Positions 27,063 through 37,740 of a stretch of DNA of 64,000 nt are shown here, one piece after another (position 1 is the first letter of the stretch; every line of letters begins with the position of its first letter). The position numbers and the translations under genes were made by a program. The notes below the pieces were generated by a model that saw only the letters and a list, made by a program, of their open reading frames with translations, made no database searches and was not told the origin of the DNA. Source of the stretch: Rhizobium sp. 007 (GTDB taxonomy: Bacteria > Pseudomonadota > Alphaproteobacteria > Rhizobiales > Rhizobiaceae). The DNA lies in the NCBI RefSeq assembly GCF_015353075.1, contig NZ_CP064187.1, positions 3,802,501 to 3,866,500 of the forward strand. The letters are read 5' to 3'.

Positions 27063-27398
27063 GATTAGCGACTCCTCACGTCTGCTAATACTTCTCCTTG
27101 TAAGCGTATATCTAATATCTAATAAAAGCGTTACGTGCTTCGAACTGCTACTGCGTTCTTGGATGACAAGTGCCTCCCGCTGTGTCCCAGATCAGCGCCC
27201 GAGGCAAATCGCGGTTGATTGAGAACGGGAGGATTTCTGGTTCAACGTAGCCTGCAGCGAGGCTTCATACTGCGCCGGCGCACTTGTGCTTGCCATCGGC
27301 CTCTGCGCTATGGAGGCGGCAGAAATCCCGAACGCAAGTTAGAAAATCCAAATCTCCAGATTCCAATGCGTATGGAATAAGGAAGCGTGCGCTACTCA
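27063..27398. other. Intergenic region, nothing recognised
   Basis: About 336 bases between the HD-GYP start and the small minus-strand frame. AT-richer than the surroundings near 27080-27130 (probable HD-GYP promoter zone); no coding frame with a ribosome site seen. Confidence 0.4.
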
Positions 27399-27551
27399 TT
27401 ATCGAGCCGCTAGCCTTTGTAGAATTCGAGATGGCTGCTTCGCATAATGAGTGATGGTATCCAGAGCCGCCAAAGAGAAGGATCCCCTTTTCTCGGCAAA
27501 ATCCCAGGTAACGAAACACGCTAGAATAAAAGCAGCGATGACGTATCTCAT
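27399..27551 (-). CDS. Possible small membrane peptide, 50 aa
   Basis: ATG at 27551 gives MRYVIAAFILACFVTWDFAEKRGSFSL and a basic tail. The first 15 residues are a hydrophobic helix followed by WDF, a layout I associate with short rhizobial membrane peptides. The ribosome site (AAGAA) is poor and there is no operon context. The longer frame starting at 27620 is less likely. Offered as plausible only. Confidence 0.4.
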   Translation of the reverse strand: MRYVIAAFILACFVTWDFAEKRGSFSLAALDTITHYAKQPSRILQRLAAR

Positions 27552-27665
27552 CGCATTCTTATATACGGAGATGCTTAAAGCAACGTAAAGCACGGCCTGC
27601 TCGCCCCGCTCGTCGGGCATGAGTCGTCGCTGAACGCCACATATGCAAAAAAAGAGAGAATAGAA

Positions 27666-27976
27666 ATGCGAATGATGCTCAACGTTTCGCTTCCCGTTGA
27701 CAAGGGAAACGCAGCAATCAAAGGCGGCGCCTCGTCACCAAGATTCAATCCATCCTTGCTGACCTCAAATCCGAAGCGGCCTACTTCACTGAATTCGACG
27801 GGAAAAGAACGGGCCTGATTTTCTTCGACATGACGCACACCTCGGAGATGCCGGCCGTTGCTGAGCGATGGTTCCTTGCGTTTGATGCCAGTGTTGAGAT
27901 CAAGGCGGTCATGAACCGCGATGACCTGGCAAAGTCCCGGCCCGGGATTGAGAGGGTAGTCGAGACCTTCGTCTGA
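27666..27976 (+). pseudogene. Frameshifted small gene, DUF3303-like / panthothenate-synthetase-annotated family
   Basis: From ATG 27666 the frame reads MRMMLNVSLPVDKGNAAIKGG, then the family continues in another frame as KIQSILADLKSEAAYFTEFDG, TGLIFFDMTHTSEMPAVAERW and FLAFDASVEIKAVMNRDDL, ending at TGA 27974-27976. The total length of 311 bases is one short of a codon multiple, so a single-base deletion near codon 21 explains the break. Intact relatives are about 100 residues and often annotated as hypothetical or panthothenate synthetase. Presumably inactive unless the sequence has an error here. Confidence 0.7.
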
Positions 27977-28147
27977 ATCACATCGCAGCGGCTTGCATAG
28001 CGCCCAACCATAACGGACGCGCCGTCAGCGTGGCCCTGCGATGATTTGTGATCGTAGCCACTCAACGGCAAAAGCTCTCGGCAGATGCCGAGGCTTCACA
28101 ACCACTTGATTTAAAAGTGCCCGGCCTGAGAGATAGGTGACGTTTCG

Positions 28148-29409
28148 TACCGGAGACATGGGTAACACTTTTCGCTTTTTGGCGGGAGGTGTTGATGCCG
28201 TGGAAAGAGACTTCGGTGATGGAGGAACGTCTACGATTTGTCGCCCGGCTACTGGAAGGCGAAGGCATGAGCGATGTGTGCCGTGCATTCGGCATCTCGC
28301 GCAAGACCGGCTACAAAATCTTCAATCGCTATAAGGACGACGGCCTGGAGGCGCTGACGGATCGGTCTCGACGGCCGGTGCGTTATGCCAACCAGCTGCC
28401 TGAGCCGGTCGAGGCGATGATCGTCTCGTGCAAGAAGACAAGCCGCATTGGGGTGCCAGGAAGATCAGGGAGCTTTTGGTGAAGCGCCTGGCCGGCGATG
28501 TGCGCGTGCCGTCGAAGAGTACGGTGCATGCCGTTCTCGATCGACATGGTCTGGTCGCCCATGCCCGCAAGCGGCAACGACATCGAGCCGAAGGGACAGC
28601 CTTGTCACAGGCATTACTGCCGAACGATCTTTGGTGTGCCGACTTCAAGGGCGAGTTCAAACTTGGCAATGGTCAATACTGTTACCCATTGACGATCACC
28701 GACCAGGCGTCACGTTATCTTCTCGCCTGCGAAGCCTTTGAGTCGACGCGAGAACGGGCTGTCTTCGACGCGTTCGGCCGGCTCTTTGCAGAATACGGCT
28801 TGCCCATCGCGATCCGCAGCGACAACGGCTTGCCTTTCGCCAGTCCAAACGGGCTCTACAATCTGTCTAAACTGTCGGTGTGGTGGCTGAGGCTCGGGAT
28901 CACGCTGGAGCGCATCAGGCCGGGCCGTCCCCAACAAAACGGCCGGCATGAGCGCATGCACCTGACGCTGAAGAAAGAGGCGACCAGACCACCCGGCAAA
29001 AACATCCTCCAGCAGCAGGCCCGCTTCGATGCTTTCGTCAGCGAATTCAATCAGGAGCGGCCGCACGAGGCGCTCAACATGAAGGTGCCGGCAGATCTCT
29101 ACGCCGCTTCGTCACGCCTCTATCAGGGCCTGCCGGAGATCGACTACCCCTTCCATGATCGGGATGCGCTGGTGACCAATTGCGGCCGCATCTGCATCTA
29201 TCGCAAGAAGATCAACATCCCGACCGTGCTGGCCGGCCAGAAACTGGGGCTCAAGGAAGTCGACGACGGCATTTGGCTCGTCAGCTTCATGCATTATGAT
29301 CTGGGATATATCGACCTGGAGCAGAGGACCTTGCAAACCATCGACAACCCGTTCGGCACGAGGTTGTCACCCATGTGTTAGGTACGTTTTGTTACCTATG
29401 TCTCCGGTA
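28148..29409 (+). mobile_element. IS481-type insertion sequence, 1262 bp
   Basis: Terminal inverted repeats TACCGGAGACATGGGTAACA (28148-28167) and its complement at 29390-29409 match at 19 of 20 positions and enclose one transposase gene. No target duplication is evident at the outer edges, which suggests flanking loss or a recombined copy. The right end lies 15 bases from the tRNA-Ser 3' end. Confidence 0.85.
28195..29381 (+). pseudogene. IS481 family transposase, frameshifted
   Basis: The frame starts MPWKETSVMEERLRF at ATG 28195 behind GGGAGG and carries the N-terminal HTH (GMSDVCRAFGISRKTGYKIF). Near 28420-28445 the reading frame changes: the second frame gives KPHWGARKIRELL, then the DDE core with DLWCADFKGEF, IRSDNGLPFAS and NGRHERMHLTLKKE and the RPHEAL tail. 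Total length (1187) is one base short of 396 codons, so a single-base deletion has split the protein. IS481 elements do not normally use programmed frameshifting, so this copy is probably inactive in cis. Confidence 0.85.
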
Positions 29410-29424
29410 TGGACAAAGAAAATC

Positions 29425-29514
29425 TGGCGGAGAGGGGGGGATTCGAACCCCCGATGCCCTTGCAGGCATGCCGCATTTCGAGTGCGGTGCATTCAACCAC
29501 TCTGCCACCTCTCC
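29425..29514 (-). tRNA. tRNA-Ser (anticodon CGA)
   Basis: 90 bases including an encoded CCA. The acceptor stem GGAGAGG pairs with CCTCTCC, the long variable arm typical of serine tRNA is present, the T loop is GGTTCGAATCC, and the anticodon loop is CTCGAAA with CGA at 29478-29480 (minus strand). It reads UCG codons. Serine tRNAs are frequent integration sites; an IS lies just beyond its 3' end. Confidence 0.95.
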
Positions 29515-29610
29515 GCGGGGCTGGCCGGCGCTTGTTTCGCGCGGGCTGTCTCATAGCGATCAAAAGGCGAGCTGGCAAGACGAAATTGTAAAGCTTTTCA
29601 TCCTTTTGCC

Positions 29611-29639
29611 TTGACAGCTTTTTGACACTCGCGTATCTC
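29611..29639 (+). promoter_or_regulatory. Likely sigma-70 promoter of rplU-rpmA
   Basis: TTGACA (29611-29616), 17-base spacer, TATCTC (29634-29639), about 180 bases before rplU, leaving a long 5' leader. The -35 hexamer is perfect; the -10 is a fair match. Confidence 0.6.
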
Positions 29640-29817
29640 GCTCACGCAATAGGCATGGAGAAGTCCGTGCCTTGCCAGCCTCGCGCCCGCGCGGGGTTTC
29701 ACCGGCAGACAGAGTTCCGGGCGAACGCCCTGAAATCCCTGCTTAACTTCGACTGATAAGAAGACAGCCACCTGCGGTTTGCGGGGAGAGCTGGATCGAA
29801 CATGAAAGGATCAAAAA

Positions 29818-30135
29818 ATGTTCGCAGTCATCAAGACCGGCGGTAAGCAGTACCGTGTGGCAGCCAACGACGTGCTGACCATCGAGAAGCTTGAAGCAAC
29901 CGCTGGCGACTCCATCGAATTCACTGAAGTCCTCGTAATCGGCGAAGGCGCCGACGCTGCGATTGGTGCTCCCTTCGTCAAGGGCGCTTCCGTCAAGGCC
30001 GAAGTGGTCGAGCACAACCGCGGCAAGAAGGTCATCGCCTTCAAGAAGCGCCGTCGTCAGAACTCGAAGCGTTCGCGCGGCCATCGCCAGCATCATACGG
30101 TCGTCCGCATCACGGACATCGTGGCTGCCAAGTAA
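29818..30135 (+). CDS. rplU: 50S ribosomal protein L21
   Basis: 105 residues, full length: [14 protein letters not shown] at the start, [15 protein letters not shown] in the middle and the basic [16 protein letters not shown] rRNA-binding tail. Part of the large subunit, contacting 23S rRNA near L20. AAAGGATCAAAAA precedes the ATG. It is followed after 34 bases by rpmA, the standard bacterial pairing. Confidence 0.98.
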   Translation: MFAVIKTGGKQYRVAANDVLTIEKLEATAGDSIEFTEVLVIGEGADAAIGAPFVKGASVKAEVVEHNRGKKVIAFKKRRRQNSKRSRGHRQHHTVVRITDIVAAK

Positions 30136-30169
30136 GATCACGGGACTAAAGGTTTAAAGGAGAACTCCA

Positions 30170-30439
30170 ATGGCACACAAAAAAGCTGGCGGTTCGTCGC
30201 GTAACGGTCGTGATTCCGAATCCAAGCGCCTTGGCGTGAAGAAGTTCGGCGGCGAAGCCGTCATCGCAGGCAACATTATCGTGCGTCAGCGCGGTACGCA
30301 GTGGCATCCGGGCGCCAATGTCGGCCTCGGGAAGGACCACACCATTTTTGCGCTTACGGCAGGCAATGTGGACTACCGAACGAAGGCCAATGGTCGCGTG
30401 TACGTGTCTGTAATGCCGAAAGCGGAAGCAGCGGAATAA
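30170..30439 (+). CDS. rpmA: 50S ribosomal protein L27
   Basis: 89 residues, beginning [20 protein letters not shown], the conserved N-terminal tail that reaches the peptidyl-transferase centre, then [25 protein letters not shown] precedes the start. Second gene of the rplU-rpmA operon, ended by the terminator at 30511. Confidence 0.98.
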   Translation: MAHKKAGGSSRNGRDSESKRLGVKKFGGEAVIAGNIIVRQRGTQWHPGANVGLGKDHTIFALTAGNVDYRTKANGRVYVSVMPKAEAAE

Positions 30440-30510
30440 GCCGGTAGCGCTCAAAAACAGCCGGCGTCTCATCGACCCGGCTGGCCGTACCAGGTTCAGT
30501 CCAGAAAACA

Positions 30511-30539
30511 GGGGAGATGGGGCGCCATCTCCCCTTTTT
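30511..30539 (+). terminator. Intrinsic terminator of rplU-rpmA
   Basis: 10-bp stem GGGGAGATGG (30511-30520) / CCATCTCCCC (30525-30534), loop GGCG, then TTTTT. Confidence 0.9.
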
Positions 30540-30563
30540 CTTTGTCCATAAGGAGGACTGAAC

Positions 30564-31196
30564 ATGCAAGGCGAACTGATAAGGGTTGACCAATCACGGT
30601 CACCCCAAGAACGGCTGAGGCCGGAGCGGTTAAGGACCGACTGCCCTGTCTTGTTATCGGAAAGGCTCGTCATGCGCGCGCCCCACGAGGAAGACATTGA
30701 CGCCCTTTCCCATCTCGCCAACAACGCCAAAGTCGCCACAATGGTATCGCGTATGCCGCACCCATATACCGCCAATGATGCAGCCGACTTCGTGCGTCGG
30801 ACGAAGAATGGCGAGATTGGTAAGTGCGTCTATGCCATCACCAAAGCTGAAAACGGCGCCTTCATGGGGTGCTGCGGAGTTGAGCCGCATGCTGACGGGC
30901 GTACCGTCGAAATCGGCTATTGGCTCGGTGAACCCTATTGGAACCAGGGCTATACGACCGAAGCATGCCACGCTCTGGTCGATATGGTCTTTCGCACGCG
31001 CGAAAACGTCGATCAGATCGATGCCCGTTGCCGGGTGATGAACATCGCATCGCGGCGGGTTATCCAGAAGTGCGGCTTCCAGTTCCAGGGCTCAGGCCTT
31101 GCCGCGTCTCTGGCACTCGGCAGCAACGTGCCCGTGGAATGGTACCGGCTCGACCGGAAGACCTGGATGTCGCTGAGAAGTTGGGGGAGCCTGTGA
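30564..31196 (+). CDS. GNAT N-acetyltransferase (RimJ/RimL type)
   Basis: 210 residues. After a 30-residue leader, LLSERLVMRAPHEEDIDALSHLANN is the usual opening of RimJ/RimL-type GNAT domains; the acetyl-CoA site region is WLGEPYWNQGYTTEACHALVDMVF, and NIASRRVIQKCGFQFQG is the C-terminal half. It transfers an acetyl group to an amine, but the acceptor is unknown. AAGGAGGACTGAAC upstream of the ATG is a strong ribosome site. Its stop overlaps the start of a second GNAT gene (ATGA form), so the two are coupled. The two proteins are only distantly similar. Confidence 0.88.
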   Translation: MQGELIRVDQSRSPQERLRPERLRTDCPVLLSERLVMRAPHEEDIDALSHLANNAKVATMVSRMPHPYTANDAADFVRRTKNGEIGKCVYAITKAENGAFMGCCGVEPHADGRTVEIGYWLGEPYWNQGYTTEACHALVDMVFRTRENVDQIDARCRVMNIASRRVIQKCGFQFQGSGLAASLALGSNVPVEWYRLDRKTWMSLRSWGSL

Positions 31197-31783
31197 TGAG
31201 CGCCGCCATCTTGCAGCGACCCAAGAGCGAGCAAGTGACGCCCGGCCCCGTGCCGGTCGTCACCACGCCCCGGCTGACGCTCCGCCCGCACAGGTTGGCC
31301 GATGCGAATGCAATTGCGGAATCGCTGTCCGACTTCGCAATCACTCGCATGCTTGCCCGCGTGCCCGCGCCCTATGACAGGCAGGACGCGCTTGATTGGC
31401 TGGTTCCCGTGACGTCCGGCAGTCTGCCGGATTGGCACTTGGCGGTCACCGATGGCGACGACACGCATTTGGGCGTCGTCTCCGTCGAGCTCCGCCACGG
31501 CCGCTGGCACCTTGGCTACTGGCTGAACCGCTACTTTTGGCGGCGCGGCTATATGAGCGAGGCTGTCGCAGCCGTGCTGGAGCGCTTTTCCCGGCGGATG
31601 CCGGAAAGCGCCGTTCATTCGGGCGTGTTCGCGGACAATCCAGCCTCGCTGAGATTGCAGGAAAAGCTCGGTTTCCGGATGACGGGATGTGCGGAGATCT
31701 ACAGCTTCGCCCGCAACACCATGGTATCGCACGTCGAAACCGTGCTTCAGCCCGGCGCTCTGCAGATCACGAAGGCTGCCTGA
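31196..31783 (+). CDS. GNAT N-acetyltransferase, second of a coupled pair
   Basis: 195 residues from the ATG at 31196. TTPRLTLRPHRLADANAIAESL opens the GNAT domain; LGYWLNRYFWRRGYMSEAVAAVL is the acetyl-CoA binding segment and ADNPASLRLQEKLGFRMTG the end of the fold. The substrate is unknown. Start chosen for the four-base overlap with the upstream GNAT stop, which implies coupled translation and perhaps a heterodimer. A terminator follows at 31795. Confidence 0.87.
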   Translation: MSAAILQRPKSEQVTPGPVPVVTTPRLTLRPHRLADANAIAESLSDFAITRMLARVPAPYDRQDALDWLVPVTSGSLPDWHLAVTDGDDTHLGVVSVELRHGRWHLGYWLNRYFWRRGYMSEAVAAVLERFSRRMPESAVHSGVFADNPASLRLQEKLGFRMTGCAEIYSFARNTMVSHVETVLQPGALQITKAA

Positions 31784-31794
31784 CCAGACAAAAG

Positions 31795-31820
31795 CACCGC
31801 AGCCGGCGCTGCGGTGTTTT
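31795..31820 (+). terminator. Intrinsic terminator after the GNAT pair
   Basis: 9-bp stem CACCGCAGC (31795-31803, counting the first C at 31795) / GCTGCGGTG (31808-31816), loop CGGC, then TTTT. It lies between convergent genes and may slow both directions. Confidence 0.8.
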
Positions 31821-31821
31821 C

Positions 31822-32685
31822 CTATCCGCCGATCTCGATCCAGACAGGGAAATGGTCGGAGCCTACCGAAGCTGTATCCACATGAGCAGATTTCAGGCGG
31901 CCATGCAGGCCGCAACTGACAAAGCAGTAATCGAGATGCATGCGCTTGCCGTGATTCTTCGGGTCCATCCAGCTATAGCTTGCGGGCGCATAGCCTTCGA
32001 GCGCGGCCAGCGCATCGACGGGTGTTCCGATGCGCGGCACGCGGCCGTAATATCCGTCCTTCGTCCCGGCAAACGAGCAATATTCCGGCGATTCCGGCAC
32101 CATGTTGAAGTCGCCCAAGATGACGTAGTCTTCCGGAAGCGGCAGATCCGCGATCTCGAATTCGCAGGCACCCGACAGGCAACCGCCCTCGAACGGAAAC
32201 GCATTGATGCGCTCGTTCAAATAGGCGAGCTGGCGGATACGCTCGTCGGGCGAAACGTGATCGAGATGAACGGAATAGACGCGAAGCGCGCCTTCCGGCG
32301 TATTAATGACGGCCTCGGTCGCCCCACGCTGCAGATTGATTTTCGAAACAGTGCGGCTGCGCGGCAAAAGCAGGGTGCGCGCCGACAGGATCGGCCAACG
32401 CGAAAGGATCATGTTGCCGAACTGGAAGCGCGTGCCGCGCGGCGGAAAACCCTCTTCACCGGCGTCGACATGCAGATCGCAGGCCGGGCCATAGACCCAG
32501 AAATGGTTGGGAAAGAAGGCCGCGAGATCGGCCGCCATGTCGGAAAAATCGTTTCGCGAGAAGCCTCTGGTCACCTCCTGAAGCGCGATGATATCCGCGC
32601 CATCGAGACTCTCCGCAATACGGCCGAGATCATAAATCCCATCAAGACCGAAGCCGTACTGTATGTTATAGCTCGCAAACTTCAC
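31822..32685 (-). CDS. Endonuclease/exonuclease/phosphatase family protein
   Basis: 287 residues of the EEP fold. Starting at a GTG (32685) the product opens VKFASYNIQYGF (Asn of the active site), then IALQEVTRG (metal-binding Glu near residue 37), VHLDHVSPDERIRQL, YVILGDFNMVPES (Asp/Asn near 205) and ends with SVGSDHFPVWIEI (catalytic Asp-His). All catalytic positions are present. Members act on DNA, RNA, phospholipids or inositol phosphates, and the substrate cannot be told here. The frame stays open far upstream, overlapping obgE, but only from the GTG on does it resemble the family; AAGGTCAAAG lies upstream. Diverges from obgE. Confidence 0.88.
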   Translation of the reverse strand: MKFASYNIQYGFGLDGIYDLGRIAESLDGADIIALQEVTRGFSRNDFSDMAADLAAFFPNHFWVYGPACDLHVDAGEEGFPPRGTRFQFGNMILSRWPILSARTLLLPRSRTVSKINLQRGATEAVINTPEGALRVYSVHLDHVSPDERIRQLAYLNERINAFPFEGGCLSGACEFEIADLPLPEDYVILGDFNMVPESPEYCSFAGTKDGYYGRVPRIGTPVDALAALEGYAPASYSWMDPKNHGKRMHLDYCFVSCGLHGRLKSAHVDTASVGSDHFPVWIEIGG

Positions 32686-32745
32686 GATAATCTTTGACCT
32701 TAGCTTGAACCGCCTATATCGAAAGCGGCAGGATGGGGCGCGTAA

Positions 32746-34997
<2,252 letters not shown>

Positions 34998-35005
<8 letters not shown>

Positions 35006-36281
35006 GACCGTTGTGCACAGCCCTGACATTGACGCGCTGATGAACGACATCGGCCGCAAGGCCAAGGCTGCGGCACGACCGTTAGGCTTTGCGTCCACCG
35101 AGGCCAAGAACAAGGCGCTGAATGCGATGGCCGACGCGATCCTCGCAAGCAAGGAGCATATCCTTGCCGAAAACGCCAAGGATCTGAAGGATGTCGCTGG
35201 CACCGATATGCTTGCCTCCTTCATCGACCGCCTGACACTGAATGACCAGCGCATCACGGAAATGGCGGAAGGCATTCGGGCGATTGCCGCGCTGAAGGAC
35301 CCGGTCGGCGAAGTGATCGCCGCCTGGGATCGGCCGAACGGACTGAAGATCGAGCGGGTCCGCACACCTCTCGGCGTCATCGGCGTCATCTTCGAAAGCC
35401 GGCCGAATGTGACGGCAGATGCCGGTGCGCTTTGCCTGAAGGCAGGCAATGCTGTGATCCTGCGATGCGGTTCGGATTCGCGCCGTTCGTCGCAGGCAAT
35501 CCATGCCTGCCTCGTTGAAGGGCTGAAGGCAGCCGATCTTCCGGAGCATGCCATACAGCTCGTTCCGGTTTCGGACCGTGCCGCCGTCGGCGCCATGCTG
35601 CGGGGCTTGGAAGGTGCAATCGACGTCATCGTGCCGCGCGGCGGCAAGAGCCTTGTCGCCCGCGTGCAGAACGAAGCTCGCGTGCCGGTTTTTGCTCACC
35701 TCGATGGCCTTTGCCACATCTATGTAGACAAGTCTGCCGATATCGAAATGGCAAAGAGGATCATCGTCAACGCCAAGATGCGCCGCACAGGCATCTGCGG
35801 TGCCGTGGAAACCCTGCTTGTCGACGGCGCTGCAATCGGCACGCATCTGACACCGCTTCTCGAAGTGCTGGCCGAGGCCGGCTGTGAAATCCGCGCATCC
35901 GCGACGGTGTTGAAGGTTGCCCCGGGCATGAAGCCGGCGACCGAGGAGGATTGGTCGACCGAATATCTCGATGCAGTCATTTCCGTCGCCGTCGTGGACG
36001 GCATTTCCGGCGCGATCGCACATATCCAAAACTATTCGTCGAACCATACGGAAGCCGTGATCGCGGATGATCCGGCCGTCGTCGAGCGATTCTTCACCGA
36101 GATCGATTCGGCCATTTTGCTGCACAACGCTTCCACACAATTCGCCGACGGCGGCGAGTTTGGCATGGGTGCGGAAATCGGCATTGCGACGGGCAAGATG
36201 CATGCCCGCGGTCCTGTTGGTGTCGAGCAGCTTACCTCCTTCAAATACCGCGTGCGCGGCACCGGACAAACGCGGCCCTGA
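34998..36281 (+). CDS. proA: Gamma-glutamyl phosphate reductase
   Basis: 427 residues. It reduces glutamyl-5-phosphate with NADPH to glutamate semialdehyde. The aldehyde-dehydrogenase-like fold shows [33 protein letters not shown] and the catalytic cysteine in [13 protein letters not shown] near residue 262, and ends with the family's [23 protein letters not shown]. The TGA is followed immediately by the GTG start of nadD, keeping the obgE-proB-proA-nadD run tight. Confidence 0.96.
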
Positions 36282-36282
36282 C

Positions 36283-36903
36283 GTGACGACAGACGAAATA
36301 GACCGTCGCTACCTTCGGATGCCGCACACCGAGCGCGGCATGGTCGTCGGTCTTTTCGGCGGATCCTTTAATCCACCGCACCAGGGGCATGCGCTGGTTG
36401 CGGAGATCGCCATACGGCGCCTTGGCCTCGACCAACTTTGGTGGATGGTGACGCCTGGCAATCCGCTGAAGGACCGCAATCATCTTGCGCCGCTTGCCGA
36501 GCGGATCGCACTCAGCGAAGCGATCACAACCGATCCGCATATCAAGGTGACTGCATTCGAACAGGCATTCGGCGTCAGTTACACGGCAAATACACTCGCC
36601 AGGGTAAAGGCGCGCAATCCAAACATCCATTTCATCTGGATCATGGGTGCCGACAGCCTGCAGGCCTTCCACAAATGGCAAAAGTGGCAAGTGATCGCGC
36701 GCACCTTCCCGATCGCCGTCATTGATCGACCCGGGGCGACGCTTTCCTATCTCTCGTCGAAAATGGCAAAGACCTTCGACTTCGCCCGTATCGACGAGGA
36801 CGATGCCCGTGTGCTCTGGAAAAAATCCGCCCCTGCCTGGACCTTTATTCATGGCCCGCGATCGGCATTGAGTTCGACCGCTATTCGCAAAGCGGCTGAG
36901 TAG
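36283..36903 (+). CDS. nadD: Nicotinate-nucleotide adenylyltransferase
   Basis: 206 residues from a GTG at 36283, one base after the proA stop. VVGLFGGSFNPPHQGH near residue 25 is the nucleotidyltransferase signature; MVTPGNPLK, FIWIMGADSLQAFHKW and the C-terminal GPRSALSSTAIRKAAE complete the NadD pattern. It adenylates nicotinate mononucleotide in NAD synthesis. The N-terminal 19 residues before MVVGLF are typical of rhizobial copies. The terminator at 36932 follows. The conserved downstream partner rsfS is displaced about 6.7 kb to the right by inserted DNA. Confidence 0.93.
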   Translation: MTTDEIDRRYLRMPHTERGMVVGLFGGSFNPPHQGHALVAEIAIRRLGLDQLWWMVTPGNPLKDRNHLAPLAERIALSEAITTDPHIKVTAFEQAFGVSYTANTLARVKARNPNIHFIWIMGADSLQAFHKWQKWQVIARTFPIAVIDRPGATLSYLSSKMAKTFDFARIDEDDARVLWKKSAPAWTFIHGPRSALSSTAIRKAAE

Positions 36904-36931
36904 CGGCAATTTCAGGAAGGCTGACAAATGA

Positions 36932-36963
36932 AAAGCCCGACGGGGGAGGATCCGTCGGGCTTT
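36932..36963. terminator. Bidirectional terminator of nadD and the opposing sRNA
   Basis: 12-bp perfect stem AAAGCCCGACGG (36932-36943) / CCGTCGGGCTTT (36952-36963). The rightward reading has TTTATAA after it; the leftward reading ends in TTTT. It is also the third hairpin of the minus-strand sRNA. Confidence 0.85.
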
Positions 36964-37043
36964 ATAAACTTGATCGACAGCTGGGAGGAGGAGTGCTGCC
37001 GACCCATATCTAACGGCTTTGGGAGGAGGAGATCGCCGTTTCG
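36932..37043 (-). ncRNA. Small RNA of the alpha-r14 (NfeR1-like) type
   Basis: Read leftward from about 37043, the locus folds into three hairpins. The first is AACGGC (minus strand from 37040) with its partner GCCGTT, exposing CUCCUCCUCCC in the loop; the second is CGGCAGC/GCUGUCG around 36973-37002 with another CUCCUCCUCCC loop; the third is the terminator stem at 36932-36963 with UCCUCCC in its loop. Three hairpins with unpaired CCUCCUCCC-type anti-Shine-Dalgarno loops, about 110-125 nt long and ending in an intrinsic terminator, define the alpha-r14 trans-acting sRNAs of Rhizobiales (NfeR1 in Sinorhizobium). It probably base-pairs with ribosome sites of transporter mRNAs. The 5' end is estimated. 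Confidence 0.75.
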
Positions 37044-37740
37044 ATAAGTATGTTTTATCACAACTTCAGAAAACTGGAATATCGTATATTGCATTGCAGC
37101 AATGCGATGGGCGCAAGGCTCCTCGAATTCACACCGCAGTGTTGCCGCTTTTTGCGGCATTGGGAAGATGGCTTAACCCGTTTGCACAGTAGACCCTTCT
37201 CATAGGATATCCACGTGAGCGGAATCCTAGTCCAAAAACGAGGGCGGAGCGGTCCTCAAGCCGGAGAGGGCGCAAAACCAACGAAGATAGGATCAGGCCA
37301 GATACGTCAAGCGATGTCGCGTCACGCCGTAGCGGCTGCCGACTGGTCCACATATGTTCGGGTTTAGTTAGCAAACACGACCACGGCAGGGCAGCATTTG
37401 GCCCGACGCGGCCTGCGATGCTGGAGCAATTGGGTCTGGACTCCCGAGCCGCCTGCCAACCGACTCCGCCTACCTCGGCCACCTTGGCCCTCGTAGCTCG
37501 GAGCACCTGCCCGGCGTTTTCCGCGTGACTGCTACTTGCCGAACAAATTGATGACCTGCGCATGAGCACTTGCGCTGGATAAGTCCAACTGTTCCCGGAT
37601 CCGCAAAAGCGGGAGCGTTTCGGCATACGGGTAGGATTTGTATTCTTTGGGATACGTACAATTCGAATGAAAGAGGCAATCAATCGTATATCGCTAACAT
37701 CTAATGTGTCGGCTTGGCTACTCGGAACTGGGGCACACCA
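37044..37740. other. Intergenic region with no recognised gene
   Basis: About 700 bases. It should hold the sRNA promoter (AT-rich stretch 37041-37100) and the promoter of the TadG-like gene. A 211-codon minus-strand frame (37129-37764) has no recognisable domain, no ribosome site and a proline/arginine/serine-rich composition typical of chance frames. Confidence 0.5.

Noticed and set aside
28195..28482. Programmed frameshift in the IS481-type transposase
   Set aside because: No slippery A-run with downstream structure at the frame change, and this family is normally encoded by one frame; a deletion is simpler.
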